A DNA stretch of 64,000 nt from Anas platyrhynchos (GCF_047663525.1 NC_092616.1:2703501-2767500); one strand, 5' to 3'. Shown: positions 34,470-45,879, counted from the first letter of the stretch. The notes: generated from the letters alone by a model not told the origin. Numbers and translations: made by a program.

Positions 34470-35638
34470 ATGGGGTGTCCCCAGTGCACTGCCTGCAGAT
34501 TTGGCTAGTCATTCAAAGCTGGTGCCAAGATCAGGGCTGTGTAGCTGCTCCCTGGAAGGCCTGTTGCTGCATGGATCTGGGAGAGAAATAGGTCATTGTG
34601 TGAGCTGTGAGAGACCACAGGTAGGATTTAGGAGCAGCCTGCTGGTGTCTGATGACAGTGGAGATGGTGAAAGGTCACTGAGATACAGAGCCATGACCGT
34701 CCCAAATGTGGCAGGGCAGAGGACAGCCTCCAGGACACGAACGTTGAGCTGTGTGGAGAGCCCAGGTGTTCTCCATGGGCAGCATGTGCCCAGGGCAGGC
34801 AGTGACTGGAGGCCAAAAAAGAGAGAAAATGCCCAAGATCTTGTCACCAAAGAAGAATGTCATAATTCCTGTGGGATTCTGTGGAGTACCAGCATGCACA
34901 GGGAAGGGAGGTTGCAGAGAGATTAATGTCACCCTTACAAAGTTATCACCAGCTGGATCTAGAAAGACACCGGGAAACCCCTAGTGTCCTTGGCAATGTT
35001 CCCTGCTCTTTCTGAGCACCTGCCAGAACGACAGACCATAGTAAGTGGGATTAGCAGCACTGATCCCAACCCAGCTGGATTTACTTCCCACGCTGTGCAG
35101 CTCAGCCCATGTGCAGTCACCTCTGGGGCACCACAGCCTGCTTGGTCTGCTAATAGTGCCACCAGCCCAGGGACATGTGGCGAGCATGGGAGGTGGCCAG
35201 GAAGAGCTGGACGGATCAGAGGACACATGGGGAGAGATCAAATGGGAGTTGGCCTTGGCTGGAAGTTACTGTTAACCTAATCCCAAGACTAGGTCTGGAC
35301 TGTGAGTACCCTAATGAGTGCTCATGAGTTAGAGTAGAAGATGAGCCAGAAGTCTGCAGTTTCCTGGTGCTGCACTAGGTTGGGAAGTGGCTGAAGAAGG
35401 ACTGGTGCCCTCTATTCTTCATTTCATAACTCCATAATCTTTCCTGAAGGGTGGCATCGAAAGCCAAGTCTGGTGCCTGTGCCAGGACTTACACTGATGG
35501 AAGCATGACACAGCAGCCATATCAGTTTGCTTCTGTTCCTCAGTCTAAGTCCGTCACATGTCCATGTGAGAGTCTCCCCCAGCCTACGTGCTGAACAATA
35601 GCCCAGAAGTCATCAGCAAGCCCTCAGCTTGGGTCCAC
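34470..35638. other. Intergenic 3' of OR5, nothing recognised
   Basis: The first part (to about 34530) resembles the OR2 3' flank at 14120-14190. Beyond that I see no gene or known repeat. Confidence 0.45.
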
Positions 35639-36273
35639 CCCAAGGCAATGCTGTGAACCAGTTTTTCTGTGAAATCCCACAGATCCTTGTTGTGGTTTAA
35701 CCCAGCCAGCAGCTAAGCACCACACAGCAATTCACTCACCTTCCACCCTCCCTTTATGAGATGGGGGAGAGAATCAGAAAAAAAAAAAATGAAGCCTATG
35801 GGTTGAGATAAAGACAGTTTATTAGGGCAGAAAATAAAGGAAAATACTGATATGTACAAACAAAGTGATGCACAATACAATTGCTCACCACCTGCTGGCC
35901 AATGCTAAACCTATCCCTGAGCAGCCCGCCCCCTCCCCTGGCCATTCCCCCCCCCCCCCCCCCCCCCGGTATAATTGTTGAAAATGACATCACATGGAAT
36001 GGAATACCCCTGTGGCCACTTTGGGTCAGCTGTCCTGGTTCTGTCCCCTCCCAGCTCCTGCTGCACCCCCAGCTTGCCCGCTGGCAGGACAGAGCAAGAA
36101 GCTGAAAAGTCCTTGGCCTGGTGTAAGCAGTGCCCTGCAACAATTAAAACATTATTCTCATCCTAAATACAAAACACAGCACCATACCAGCTACAAGGAG
36201 GAAAACTAACTCCATCCTAGCTGAAACCAGGACAATCCTTAAACTCTCCTGCTCACAGTCCTTCCTTGGTGGG
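35639..36273 (+). pseudogene. OR fragment interrupted by a solo LTR
   Basis: 35639-35687 encodes GNAVNQFFCEIPQI and 36240-36273 continues with KLSCSQSFL, the second extracellular loop of a gamma-c OR. The NAVNQ and SQSFL variants match OR6, so it is a broken relative of OR6. Between the halves lies an LTR with ATCCT duplicated on both sides. No other part of the receptor remains nearby. Confidence 0.85.
35688..36234 (-). mobile_element. Solo LTR inside the OR fragment, 5-bp duplication
   Basis: The plus strand runs TGTTGTGGTTTAACCC to CCAGGACA, flanked by ATCCT (35683-35687, 36235-36239). The sense strand is minus, with AATAAA at 35823-35818. It includes a run of about 20 C (35947-35967). 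It is the same family as 51394-52001 and 48293-48554. Confidence 0.88.
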
Positions 36274-37319
36274 TGAAGGGAATTTATCACACGGCTCCAG
36301 GCTGGTGTGCAACTGAAGCATTGATTGAGTATACATTCTTGCATTTATACCCTTAGCATCTCTGCACGTGCCAGTTATGCTACCAGGCAAGCTCGCTCAT
36401 TGGTGGCTATACTAGTGTTCACACAACTATCACGCTCTTATTCCGCTCGTTGATTTGTTGTCACGTGGACCTCTTGTGCTGGTTGTTTTCTCAACTCCTC
36501 AATTGTTACTTCTTCTTCGACCTTGTGCCTTATCTTGCATTATCTTGTACCTTAGCTTGCATTTTTCTATTAGCTACTTTATTTTTGTGACTAGAAGGTA
36601 CCACAGGCTTCCAAACTGAGCTCCCATAGGTGGGTGCTTGTGGGTAATGTTTTTGTGGACTCTGGGAGTGCAGCTGTGACTGCAGGAAGGATAAGTCCTC
36701 CCCTTGATCTTGTCCATGACTAGATGCCTCTGCATGCTGCACTGGAAAAGGGAGCATATTGATGACATGCTAACGCCCCTTTCACTTTCCCCATGTCTGT
36801 GGGGTCCTCAAAGAATGTGCCTCAGTCCTAAGGTCCAGCCCAGCTCCTGCAAGCATCAGGAGCCTGGAGAAATTGCCCCGGAAGTCTCAGCCCTCTTGTG
36901 GACTCAGGCAAATACACACAAGTGTATGCACAAGCACACAAACACACAATCTCACACACACAGAGATGTGTGCACAAGGCACACACTTCTGTGCATTCTT
37001 TACCTTCTCATCTGTTTCTCTAGGTGATCCTGTGAATCACATCAGGCAGACCACGTGGTTCAAATGGCACAAGCTTCCATCTTACTGCCTTTTCTCTTTT
37101 CTAATTATAACTAGCAATGTACTGTTCCCAGGCTGCAATGGTAGACCTGCTACTTCAAAGCAGCCTATCCTGCAAGGGCATTTCCCGTATTTAAGGATGA
37201 GCTGCCCCATTTCAGATCAGAGCCAGTTCCTCCTGCTGGAAAAGGAACCTGTCGGCTGCTGGCCAAACCTGAGCCAATGAGCAATGCTGGTTGTGTCTCT
37301 TTGTCATAATTTCCTGGCA
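36274..37319. other. Intergenic, nothing recognised
   Basis: Contains a CA-rich stretch at 36910-36962 (ACACAC interrupted). No gene recognised. Confidence 0.45.
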
Positions 37320-37985
37320 GAGGAGTGAGAAAATGTGAGAGAAGCAGCCCTGTAGACACCAAGTTCAGTGCAGAAGGAGGGCAGGATGTGCTCCAGGTGC
37401 CAGAGCAGAAGTTCCCCTGAAGCCTGTGGAGGAGCCCATGTGGAGCAGGTGGATGTGGCCTGAAGTAGGCTGCAGCCACTGGAGAGGAGCTCACACGGGA
37501 CCAAGTTTTCTAGTGGGATCTGCAGCCCATAGGGAGGAGTTGACACTGGAGCAGACCACTTCCGAAGGCCTTTCCCCAGCTCTGTACAGATCCATGTTGG
37601 ATAACATCTTAAGAACTGCAGTCTGTGGAAAACTCATGGTGGATCATTTTGGGAAGAGAATTCATGCATCCCATGGGAGGGAGGGTGCAGGAGGGTGAAC
37701 ATGGAGATGAAGTGTTATGGATGGAAAACACCCCTCATTGCCCAGCCCCACACATCGCTCGGTGGGGAGGAGGTTGAGGAAGTGGGGTGGAGGATGGTTT
37801 TTGTTGGCTTTTGTTAACGCTCTAGATTCTTATTAATTCGCATTAAATGACATTAATTCTCCCCAAGCTAAGTCTGTCTTGCTGTGACAGTAATTGTGAA
37901 TGATTTCCTGCCCCTTACCTCAAGCCATGAGATGTTTAATTGTATTCTCTCACCCTGTCCATAAGGAAATGTTCCCCCAGCACAG
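37320..37985 (+). mobile_element. ERV LTR fragment
   Basis: The left part matches, inverted, the start of the window (GAGTGAGAAA, then GACACCAAG and GTGCTCCAG). It goes on with repeated GGAGCAG / CCATGTGGAGCAGGTGGATG phrases and the GCTAAGTCTGTCTTGC word shared with 27967. Boundaries are approximate. Confidence 0.6.
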
Positions 37986-38718
37986 CCCCCTGCCAGCCCT
38001 CACAGCCCTGGCCCTCACTGCCCTCCTGCTTTAACAGCCTCCCCCCTTCACCCAGCCTTGCCTCAGCCCCATCATGTCCCTCACAGGGGTTCACAGACAG
38101 CCCTGCCCTGGGGCTGGCTGGGCCCTGGGCCTGGAGAGGGACCAGGCTGGGCTGGCCGTTCCGCTGGTACAGGCCCTGAGCCCAGCAGGAGGATGGGAGT
38201 GCTCACATTTCAGTGATTGGCCCTCCCCAGACTGAGGTGGAAGGCTGGTGCTGGGAACCATGAGGGATGGGGGCTGGTGGTAGCTTTCTCGGGCAGTTTC
38301 TCCTTTTTGTTCGTGCTACAAGCTGGGCTGAATCTGTGCCCTGGGACACCCTGCTCAAGACACTGTGGGTGTAGAGATAGTCTTTATTGTCTGACCACCC
38401 TCATGTTAAAGAAATTTTTCCTAATGTCCAGATTGAACCACCCCTGGTGCAGCTTTGTGCCACTCCTTTGTGCCTGAGGATGACTTGAATCCTTTTCCAG
38501 ACCCACCTTCCCTGTGCCTGCTGGGTCCGCATTACCTCCATGGAGACCGCAGACATCTCATTTGCCTGTAGAAGCCAACATACCAAAAAGACACTATGAG
38601 AGAGTCAGCACAGTTTCAGTGGCATACATATTTTATCGGGGCGACAGAGAAAGAGAGCAGGTTGATGTTTCAGATGAAATGAGACAAAGCCAAACGTCTG
38701 TAGGAACATTACAATGGT
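37986..38718. other. Intergenic, nothing recognised
   Basis: No gene or repeat recognised. The first part, with CCCAGCACAGCCCCC words, is C-rich. Confidence 0.4.
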
Positions 38719-38973
38719 ACTTAAAAAAAAAAAAAAAAACAACAACAATATAATGATAAAAAAATAAAAGAAGAAGAAGGAGAAGGAGAAGGAGAAGGAG
38801 AAGGAGAAGGAGAAGGAGAAGGAGAAGGAGAAGGAGAAGGAGAAGGAGAAGGAGAAGGAGAAGGAGAAGGAGAAGGAGAAGGAGAAGGAGAAGGAGAAGG
38901 AGAAGGAGAAGGAGGAGAAGAAGAAGAAGAAGAAGAAGAAGAAGAAGAAGAAGAAGAAGAAGAAGAAGAAGAA
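38719..38973. repeat. Poly-A, (GGAGAA)22 and (GAA)20 purine tract
   Basis: An A-run (38721-38738) leads into about 22 units of GGAGAA (38779-38910), then about 20 units of GAA (38914-38973). The tract is all purine on this strand for nearly 200 bp. Its end lies 31 nt after the stop of OR6, so it would be a pyrimidine tract in the OR6 3' UTR. Confidence 0.95.
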
Positions 38974-39004
38974 ATGCACAGGAGTGTCATGAGTATACTG
39001 TCAG

Positions 39005-39964
39005 TCAGTTGTGGAGACAGATGAGAAGTTTACCATCAGTGAAAAATGTCAATGAAATCACTTTGTTCAGTGCAACTTTCAGCTCCTGGTTTCTCATGCT
39101 GTAGATGAAGGGGTTGACTGTTGAGGGCACCACTGAGTACAGAACTGCCACAACCAGGTCCAGAGATGGGGAAGAGATGGAAAAAGGCTTCAGGTAGGCA
39201 AACATGGAAGTGCTGAGAAACAGGGAGACCACGGCCAGGTGAGGTAGGCATGTGGAAAAGGCTTTGTGCCGTCCCTGCTCAGAGGGCATCCTCAGCACGA
39301 CCTTGATGATCTGAACATAGGAGAGCACAATGAATACAAAACATCCAAAGTCGACGAAAACATTACCCACAAGAACCCAAACTTCACTGAGGAAGGACTG
39401 TGAACAGGAAAGCTTGAGAATCTGTGGGATTTCACAGAAGAACTGGTTCACAGCATTGCCTTGGCAGAGGGGCAGGGAAAATGTATTGGCAGTGTGCAGG
39501 ATAGTATAGAGAACCCCACTGCCCCAGGCAGCTGCTGCCATCTGGGCACAAGCTCTACTGCCCAGGAGGGTCCCGTAGTGCAGGGGCTTGCAGATGGCAA
39601 TGTAGCGGTCATAGGCCATGATGGTGAGAAGAGAATACTCTGCTGAAAACAAAAACACAATGAAAAAGACCTGTGCAACACACCCCGAGTAGGAAATGGC
39701 CCTGGTGTCCCAGAGGGAATTGGCCATGGCTTTGGGGACAGTGGTGGAGATGCAGCCCAGGTCAAGGAGGGCGAGGTTGAGGAGGAAGAAGTACATGGGG
39801 GTGTGGAGGCGGTGGTCGCAGGCTACAGTGGTGACGATGAGGCCGTTGCCCAGGAGGGCAGCCAGGTAGATGCCCAGGAAGAATGCGAAGTGCAGGAGCT
39901 GCAGCTCCCGTGTGTCTGCGAATGCCAGGAGGAGGAACTCGGTGATGGAGCTGCTGTTGGACAT
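39005..39964 (-). CDS. Olfactory receptor OR6 (avian gamma-c / OR14-like)
   Basis: An intact 319-residue odorant GPCR with LHTPMYFF at 53-60, MAYDRYIAIC at 116-125, KAFSTCLPHL in TM6 and NPFIYSMRN in TM7 (leucine to phenylalanine in NPLIY). The start at 39964 aligns with MSNSSS in the paralogues. The frame is open for 50 codons further upstream, but an acceptor (TTTTCCTCCCCAG, ending at 39992) lies in that stretch. The TM5 segment (VGNVFVDFGCF) is the most divergent of the set. No AATAAA is seen before the purine tract downstream. Confidence 0.95.
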   Translation of the reverse strand: MSNSSSITEFLLLAFADTRELQLLHFAFFLGIYLAALLGNGLIVTTVACDHRLHTPMYFFLLNLALLDLGCISTTVPKAMANSLWDTRAISYSGCVAQVFFIVFLFSAEYSLLTIMAYDRYIAICKPLHYGTLLGSRACAQMAAAAWGSGVLYTILHTANTFSLPLCQGNAVNQFFCEIPQILKLSCSQSFLSEVWVLVGNVFVDFGCFVFIVLSYVQIIKVVLRMPSEQGRHKAFSTCLPHLAVVSLFLSTSMFAYLKPFSISSPSLDLVVAVLYSVVPSTVNPFIYSMRNQELKVALNKVISLTFFTDGKLLICLHN

Positions 39965-41349
39965 TTGAGTCCTTTGTGCATGGGGACCTGTCTGGGGAGG
40001 AAAATATAGCAAAATATTATGCCAGATTTTTTGAGGAAAACTCGATTTCTTGTACAAACCTTGGAAGAATGTGCTGAGGTCAAAATAATCCAATTTCAAT
40101 GTGCATATCTCCAAACTCCTCAGATATTGGGGGTTGTCTCAGTTCTCCCTATGTATCAACAGACAGACAGATCATTGCAGCTGACCTAGTTGAGATGTCC
40201 AATAGCATTTCCATGCCCTTATCTCTCACATGTCTTCTCCATGGATAGCACAGAGCTGCTATGGCAGAGCTGTGCCCTAGTGGAGGACAGCCTGCAGCCC
40301 AGCAGAACCCTTGCAGGAAAAGAGTGGAATGCCCTAAACATGGCGTGACCTGAACACAGAGACAGCTCATTCACAGCCCCACACACAGCATTTCCACAAC
40401 CCTAAACATCAGGAGGGGACATGGATCCTTTCCCTCCCTTAACATATCTGCATGGCAGAACGTGCAGGCTCCGTGTCTGAGCTGCACCTGAATTACATCA
40501 CTGACTCCAAAGGCGACTCATGAACAAGTTCCCATGCAATTATGTCTAGACCTCTATACCTGGGGAGGGGAAGAGTCCAGGGGGCTATATTATGAAGGCA
40601 TCAGCAGTGCAGGCATGGCAGGGAGGTGCCCAAATCGCTTCTGCCATGGAGATACTGGGAGCAGCTCCCTCCCACCCCCTGCCCATGGATCTGCTGCCTG
40701 CAGCTGTCCCTGCCTGCAGCTGGGTCTCTGTCTCCACACCTCTTGCCTGCAGCTCACAGCCCCCATCCCACCCGCTGGGTGCTCAGCTGTGCCCTGCAGA
40801 CACCTCCTGGCAGCAGGGCTCTGCCCAGGGGCAGCTCGCTGGGGGCAGGTCCTAGAGACAAGGTCACAACGACCCTGCTGACACTATGCAAGGGGTGGTG
40901 GTGGAGCTTTCTAGGGGCTGAAGGGCAGGAAAGGGACTTACTGAGGGTCCTTGTAATGTTCTCAGGATGCCTTAGGAATGTTAGGCTTTCTAGAAAATAA
41001 CATCATATATATCTATTTCCACTGAGCCTAAAAGAGAAATTGAAAAGAGAAGCTAAGGAAAGATGAGAGTGAAATTATCTTGGTGTTCTGTGGATCTGTG
41101 AGCAGGCTGCCCCAGGCAGCAGCCTCCCACCAGCAGCAGGACCCTGCCCTGCCGGGGGGGCTCCTTCCACCCACAGCTTCTCCCCGCAGGGCCCTGGGCA
41201 GCTCCCCGGGCAGGCTGAGTGCTGAGCCTGGCAGGCGGCAGAGGCCCTGCCCCGGCACACAGCCCCTGGGCCACAGCAGGGACCCTGCTCTGCACCACAG
41301 CCCTGGACACCCCTGCCTGCACCCCCGGCTTCTCCTGCCTCCACGAACT

Positions 41350-41740
41350 GCGGCTGCATTGCCCTCCAGCCAGAGACTTACCGGGTGCAGGGCTGGGAAG
41401 TCTTCTCCCGCAGGGAGCTCTGGGCATGCTGCCACTTCTGCCTGCCTTTAAGCACTGTGTCTCTGCAGGCAGTGCCCCCAGCCCTGCTGCGCTGTGCAGA
41501 GGAGCTGCTCCTGGGCAGAGCTGTCTCTCTGCAGCGCTGCCCGCTTGCCAGGAGCTCCCCTTGGGCCCAGGAGCCCGGCCCAGCTCAGCAGCAGAGGCCC
41601 AGCCCAAGGCCTCCCTTGCTCTGCCCCCCACCAGGCTCCCTGCACATGGCCCTGGGGCTGCAGGGGAACCTGCTGGGAAACAGCCTGAAGGGATCCCTGG
41701 GCTTCCCTCCCTCACCTGGCACACACATTTCTCACCAGCA
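41350..41740 (-). promoter_or_regulatory. Predicted OR6 promoter / non-coding exon 1
   Basis: Minus-strand shared block: palindrome CCCTTGGG at 41558-41565, donor CCG|GTAAGT with the intron starting at 41381, acceptor at 39992, intron 1390 bp. It is nearly identical to the OR2 and OR4 versions. Confidence 0.6.
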
Positions 41741-43926
41741 GTGTTGTTTCTCCTAGCAGAGGATGAATTAGCTGTAACAATAACTTCTTTATGCCCCAGT
41801 ATCAGTTTGGACATGAAGTCATGGTGGGGGACATTTCTTCCTCCTTGTGGCCACTTCCAACCTTCCTGGATGCGCCAGAAGGGACAAGAGAACACATATC
41901 GGGCCTTCTTTCTGTCTGGGTCCTCCTGGGTATGTAGGCAGAGGGGATCCCACAGTCAGCATGCCCACCAGGTGCCTTCTGCTGGCCTAGCAGGGCCACT
42001 GGCAGATGTCAGCCCAAAGGCACAGATCCCAGGGAAAAGTCAAGGGTGACCTGTCAGCTACTTCAGGCAGAAGTGACCTCACAGTCCCTTTCTGTGACAT
42101 GTTCCTACTGCTGCCCTATCATCTGCAGGGACAGAAGTGACCTCACAGTCACTGCCACAGTCACATTTCTCCTGCTGGGGCAGGAGATCCTGAGGCAGAG
42201 CTGAGCTGATCAGAGCATTCCCACCCGTCTCCTCCTTGTGGCCCACAAGCTGATCAGATCCATGGCCCCACGCATTCATCTTTGAATGCCATGTGACTGC
42301 ACAGCAACCTCACGGTTCCTGCCCTGACCCAAGGGGCCAGGCATCTCAAGTTAAGGGTTGGGAGAGGGGTTGAAGGAATGGAGAGGGGCACAGGAATAGG
42401 GGCTTTGGGTGTTAGGTGTTCGTGTATGGGATTAGGGACTAGAGCTCACCTTTCTGGGTTAAAGATTAAGCAAAGGTTTAGTGGGAGGGTTTGGTCTTTT
42501 GCTTGTGGTGGCAGGTCTGTGTTTTTTTAGGTATGGGCAAGTATTTTGGTTTAGGGTTTTGTTTAAGGCTGTCAGGAAGTTGTGTAGAGATAAGCAGAGC
42601 ATTTTACTGCTAATATTAAGGGCAGGGATCAGGGTTATCAAGAGAGTAAAGGTAAGGACAAGGGTCTATTGGCCGAGCTTGGGCTTCAGGGGATACTTTG
42701 AGGTCAGGCATTAGAGCAGTGGATTCCTGTCATGGTGTGGAGTAGCATTTAGGTTTAGGGAGTAATGTCACTGCTAGAAATAGGGAAAGGGTTTATGTGA
42801 CTGTTTTTAGTTAGTGTTACAGCAGAAACACTACCTGAACCTTCTAACATCTCTGAAACCATTTCTTTTTCCTGGCCAAGCTCCTCTTCCCTCTCCCATA
42901 TCTCACATCTCTCCTGGCCAGGCTTGCCCTGGTTTCCCCATATCAGTCATCTTCTTAGGGGAAGTTTTCTGATGGCTTTCATGATCTCAGAGTCTCAGTC
43001 TCACCTCTGTTGGCTACTCCATTCCTGAGACAGACACGGCACCTAAGCCAGGATGGAAAAGGACACAAAGGTCTGTAGGAGCACCCTGCACAATGTGACC
43101 AGCGTCTCTGCACCACACTGAAATGGTGCTTCCTGCCTACAACTTTTGGATCTAGAATGGCTGCTATGGATCCAGGGTAACTTTTCCCAGGCCCTCATAC
43201 ATGTTTCGGTTTGTTACGGGCGTCTTGGAGGCAGCGGCAGTTTCTTTATAGAAAACTGAAAACAACCCTGAAGGATGACTTTAGGTAAAAGCTGAAACCT
43301 CGGACGTGAACACCCCTATTCGAGACCTCTTCCTCTATGGGGTTTACCAGGCCCTTGGGAAGATAGGCTCTCACAAACTACGTGCAAAGCAGGTGCCTTC
43401 TGCTTGCCTTTCAGGTGCATTCGCAGATGTGAGCCTAAAGGCACAGATCCCAGCCAGGAGTCAAGGGATGACCCGTTGGCTACTTCAGAAAGTAGTTAGC
43501 TCACAGCAGTTTAACAGCCATTCACTTCCTGCTGGACTTAGAGTTTCCGAGGCACCACTGACCTCATAATACCACACCTACATAACACCTTCTTTTTGTC
43601 CCAGGACCTGTCCAGGTAGAAGTGAGCTGGTTGTGATCCTTCCAGTCCATGGTACTGCTGCTGGACTCCCAGCCTCTCTGACGCACAGGAGCCAGTTCCA
43701 TGCCAGTCCTGGGAGGTGCCAGGGCAGGAGGGACCTTGCAGGCAGTGTCCAAGCCCTGTGCCTGTTGGTGGTCTCTCAACTCCTTGCACAAAGTGAAGAT
43801 CACACTGGCGTCCAGAAGCCATGTGCCTGCAGCTGGCCTAGAAGACACTCAGGGGAAGTGCCCTCCCAGCCCCATCTCGTGCCCATCCCCACCCCCAGCC
43901 CCAGCCCCAGATCCATCCCCAGCTGA

Positions 43927-43950
43927 CGATGTTGCTTTTCAGCAACATCG
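43927..43950. repeat. Perfect 10-bp hairpin
   Basis: CGATGTTGCT at 43927-43936 pairs exactly with AGCAACATCG at 43941-43950 across a 4-nt loop. ATGTTGC is repeated once more directly after it. The matching region near 9050 lacks the hairpin. Confidence 0.7.
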
Positions 43951-44399
43951 ATGTTGCGAGGGGGTTGTGGTGCCTGGGGAACAGGGGCATTCTGCAGGAC
44001 CAAGCTGGGCAGGCTGGGAGGCAGACCCAGCTCATTGGGTCTCTGCCATTGCCCCAAGGCTGCAAGAAATTACTCGCCAGACTCATTTGCCGGGCTGCTG
44101 TATGCCCTGGAGCTGCAGAGCTGTCCTCTGCCAGCTCACACCAGATTAACCACTTGAGCTCTGGTCAGTCCACCTGGAACAGGCTCACACTCTGTGATTG
44201 TCTCCCAGGCTCATATTGCCCCTGCAGATCACCTGGGCTCTCCTGGAAGCTCCTGGTTCCCTCCAGGTTAAATAAATAAATAAATAAAATCTCATCTGCC
44301 ATCAGCCCCATCATGTTCTGTGGAGCCCGAGTGCCTAGGAATTGGAAATACTCATCAGTTGCCTGGCTACTAGCAACTAATAGGGAACTTGTGAACCAG

Positions 44400-44960
44400 C
44401 CCCAGATCCCTAAAAGTCCATTCTGGGACTCCGCTTTCACTACACCAAGCCCATGTGGAAAGCATTAAAGCATGGAGCCTCTTTGGAGTTTCTTCCTTGG
44501 ACTTGTTCTTGACAGCAGCTTTGCAAGAAGGCCTCAGCCTTCAGGCAGTGCCCCGAGGAGATCCCCTCTTAGGCAGGAAGTGCTGCAGTGGAGGCCAGCT
44601 CTGCCACTGCTGTGCCCACCGCCTGTCCCTACCTGCAGTCCCAGCTCAGCCCCACAGCAGCACTGGCACCAAGCTACAGGAGCAGCCACGCCTGACCCCC
44701 CAGGCAGTGCCCAGCAGGAGAGGGTGGAAGTGGCAAGAGAGCAGATCTGCATGCACCAAGCACTGGTGCTCCCTGGTCGTGCTGCTGGGATGGGACTCTT
44801 TTCCTCTGCACACAGGCACTGTCCCTGCAGAGCCAGACCAGGTCTCAGAGGAAGGATGCCAGACAAAGAAGGCAGTGCAGGCTCCTTTATTTTGTTTCAA
44901 TTCACAGAGAGCCCGGCTCCTCATGTATAGAGTCTTTGAGCTACACTTGACAAGTAGACA
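44400..44960 (-). repeat. Duplicated 3' flank of the 45-kb OR pseudogene
   Basis: Closely similar to 2936-3480 downstream of OR1. On the minus strand it keeps AATAAA (44891-44886), in the same context as the OR3 signal at 16032. Confidence 0.65.
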
Positions 44961-45141
44961 CTGAAATGGAAATGTCATGAACTATATTATTTTAATGGGC
45001 AAAATAAGCCAAATTAAAACTATGAAAAACCTCTAATAAAAATGCGTCCAAGCACACAAACAAACAAAAGGATATTGCCTACAGGAGTAGTAATTCACAT
45101 CATGAGTCAGATGCAGAAGCAGATTGGAAATATACCATGTC

Positions 45142-45694
45142 TTAAACATATCCAGTCAGCAATTTCCACAGGGCAGTCTCGAGGTCCTTGTTCCTCATGC
45201 TGTAGATGAGGGGGTTCAGTGCTGGAGGCACCACCGAGTACAGAACTGTTACCACCAGGTCCAGGGATGGGGAGGAGATAGAGGGGTGCTTTAAGTAGGC
45301 AAATAAGGCAGTGCTGATAGACAGAGAGACCACGGTCAGGTGAGGGAGGCACGTGGAAAAAAGGCTTTGTGCCATCCCTGCTCAGAGTGCATCCTCAGTA
45401 CAGCCCTGAAGATCTGCACATAGGAAATAACAATGAAAACAAAACAACCAAAGGCTAAACAGACACTAAAAACAAGTGCCCCAACTTCCCTGAGGTAGTC
45501 ATCTGAGCAGGAGAGCTTGAGGATCTGGGGGATTTCACAGAAGAACTGGTCCAAAGCATTGTCATGACAGAGGGGCAGGGAAAATGTATTGGCAGTGTGC
45601 AGGACAGCATTGAGAATGCCACTACCCCAGGCAGCTGCTGCCATCTGGGCACAAGCTCTGCTGCCCAGGAGGGTCCCATAGTACAGGAGCTTGC
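45142..45694 (-). pseudogene. OR pseudogene (OR7), 5' truncated and frameshifted
   Basis: It covers the receptor from just after the TM3 motif (KLLYYG at the break) to the C-terminus (KLLTGYV). Two extra A in the run near 45357-45362 shift the frame between RMHSEQGWHKAF and STCLPHL. On the 5' side, homology stops within CTTGC at 45694, and an unrelated repeat begins there. TM1-TM3 are gone. The C-terminus and 3' flank are most like OR1, so it is probably a duplicate of an OR1-like gene. Confidence 0.93.
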
Positions 45695-45830
45695 CACAGC
45701 CCTTGCTCCTCTCCACACCTGGCTGTCCTAAGGACTCCCAGACCTGCACCTCTTTCCCTGCTGGCTGCAGACCCGTGTGCATGTGGTGCCACTCCGCATC
45801 TGAGCTGAGTGTGATAACTCAGACCACCCA
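45692..45830 (+). repeat. Unclassified interspersed repeat, partial copy
   Basis: Matches 6345-6460 and 46440-46580 in the same orientation. It begins at the break in the OR pseudogene. Confidence 0.55.
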
Positions 45831-45879
45831 GCCAGGATGATGACACCAATGAATTATTCTTTGAAGAGCTAAGAAATAC

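Larger units (their letters stand above)
40585..44230 (-). repeat. Inverted repeat arm 2 (upstream unit of OR6)
   Basis: Reverse-complement partner of 8640-12265. Part of it (42230-44230) also matches 304-2935 in direct orientation and, in part, 57780-58675. It contains the OR6 exon 1 block and extensive GC-rich intron sequence. Open frames of 276-280 codons on opposite strands at 41053-42049 overlap each other and follow the duplication, not a protein. Confidence 0.75.

Noticed and set aside
38605-38990. Phe/Ser-rich and Ser/Pro-rich frames
   Set aside because: Plain translations of the GGAGAA/GAA microsatellite.
41053-42049. Open frames of 280 and 276 codons on opposite strands, with relatives at 11033-11803, 31414-32100 and 24720-25244
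   Set aside because: They lie in the GC-rich duplicated block upstream of ORs, are open on both strands at once, and shift or stop between copies. Low stop frequency from base composition explains them.
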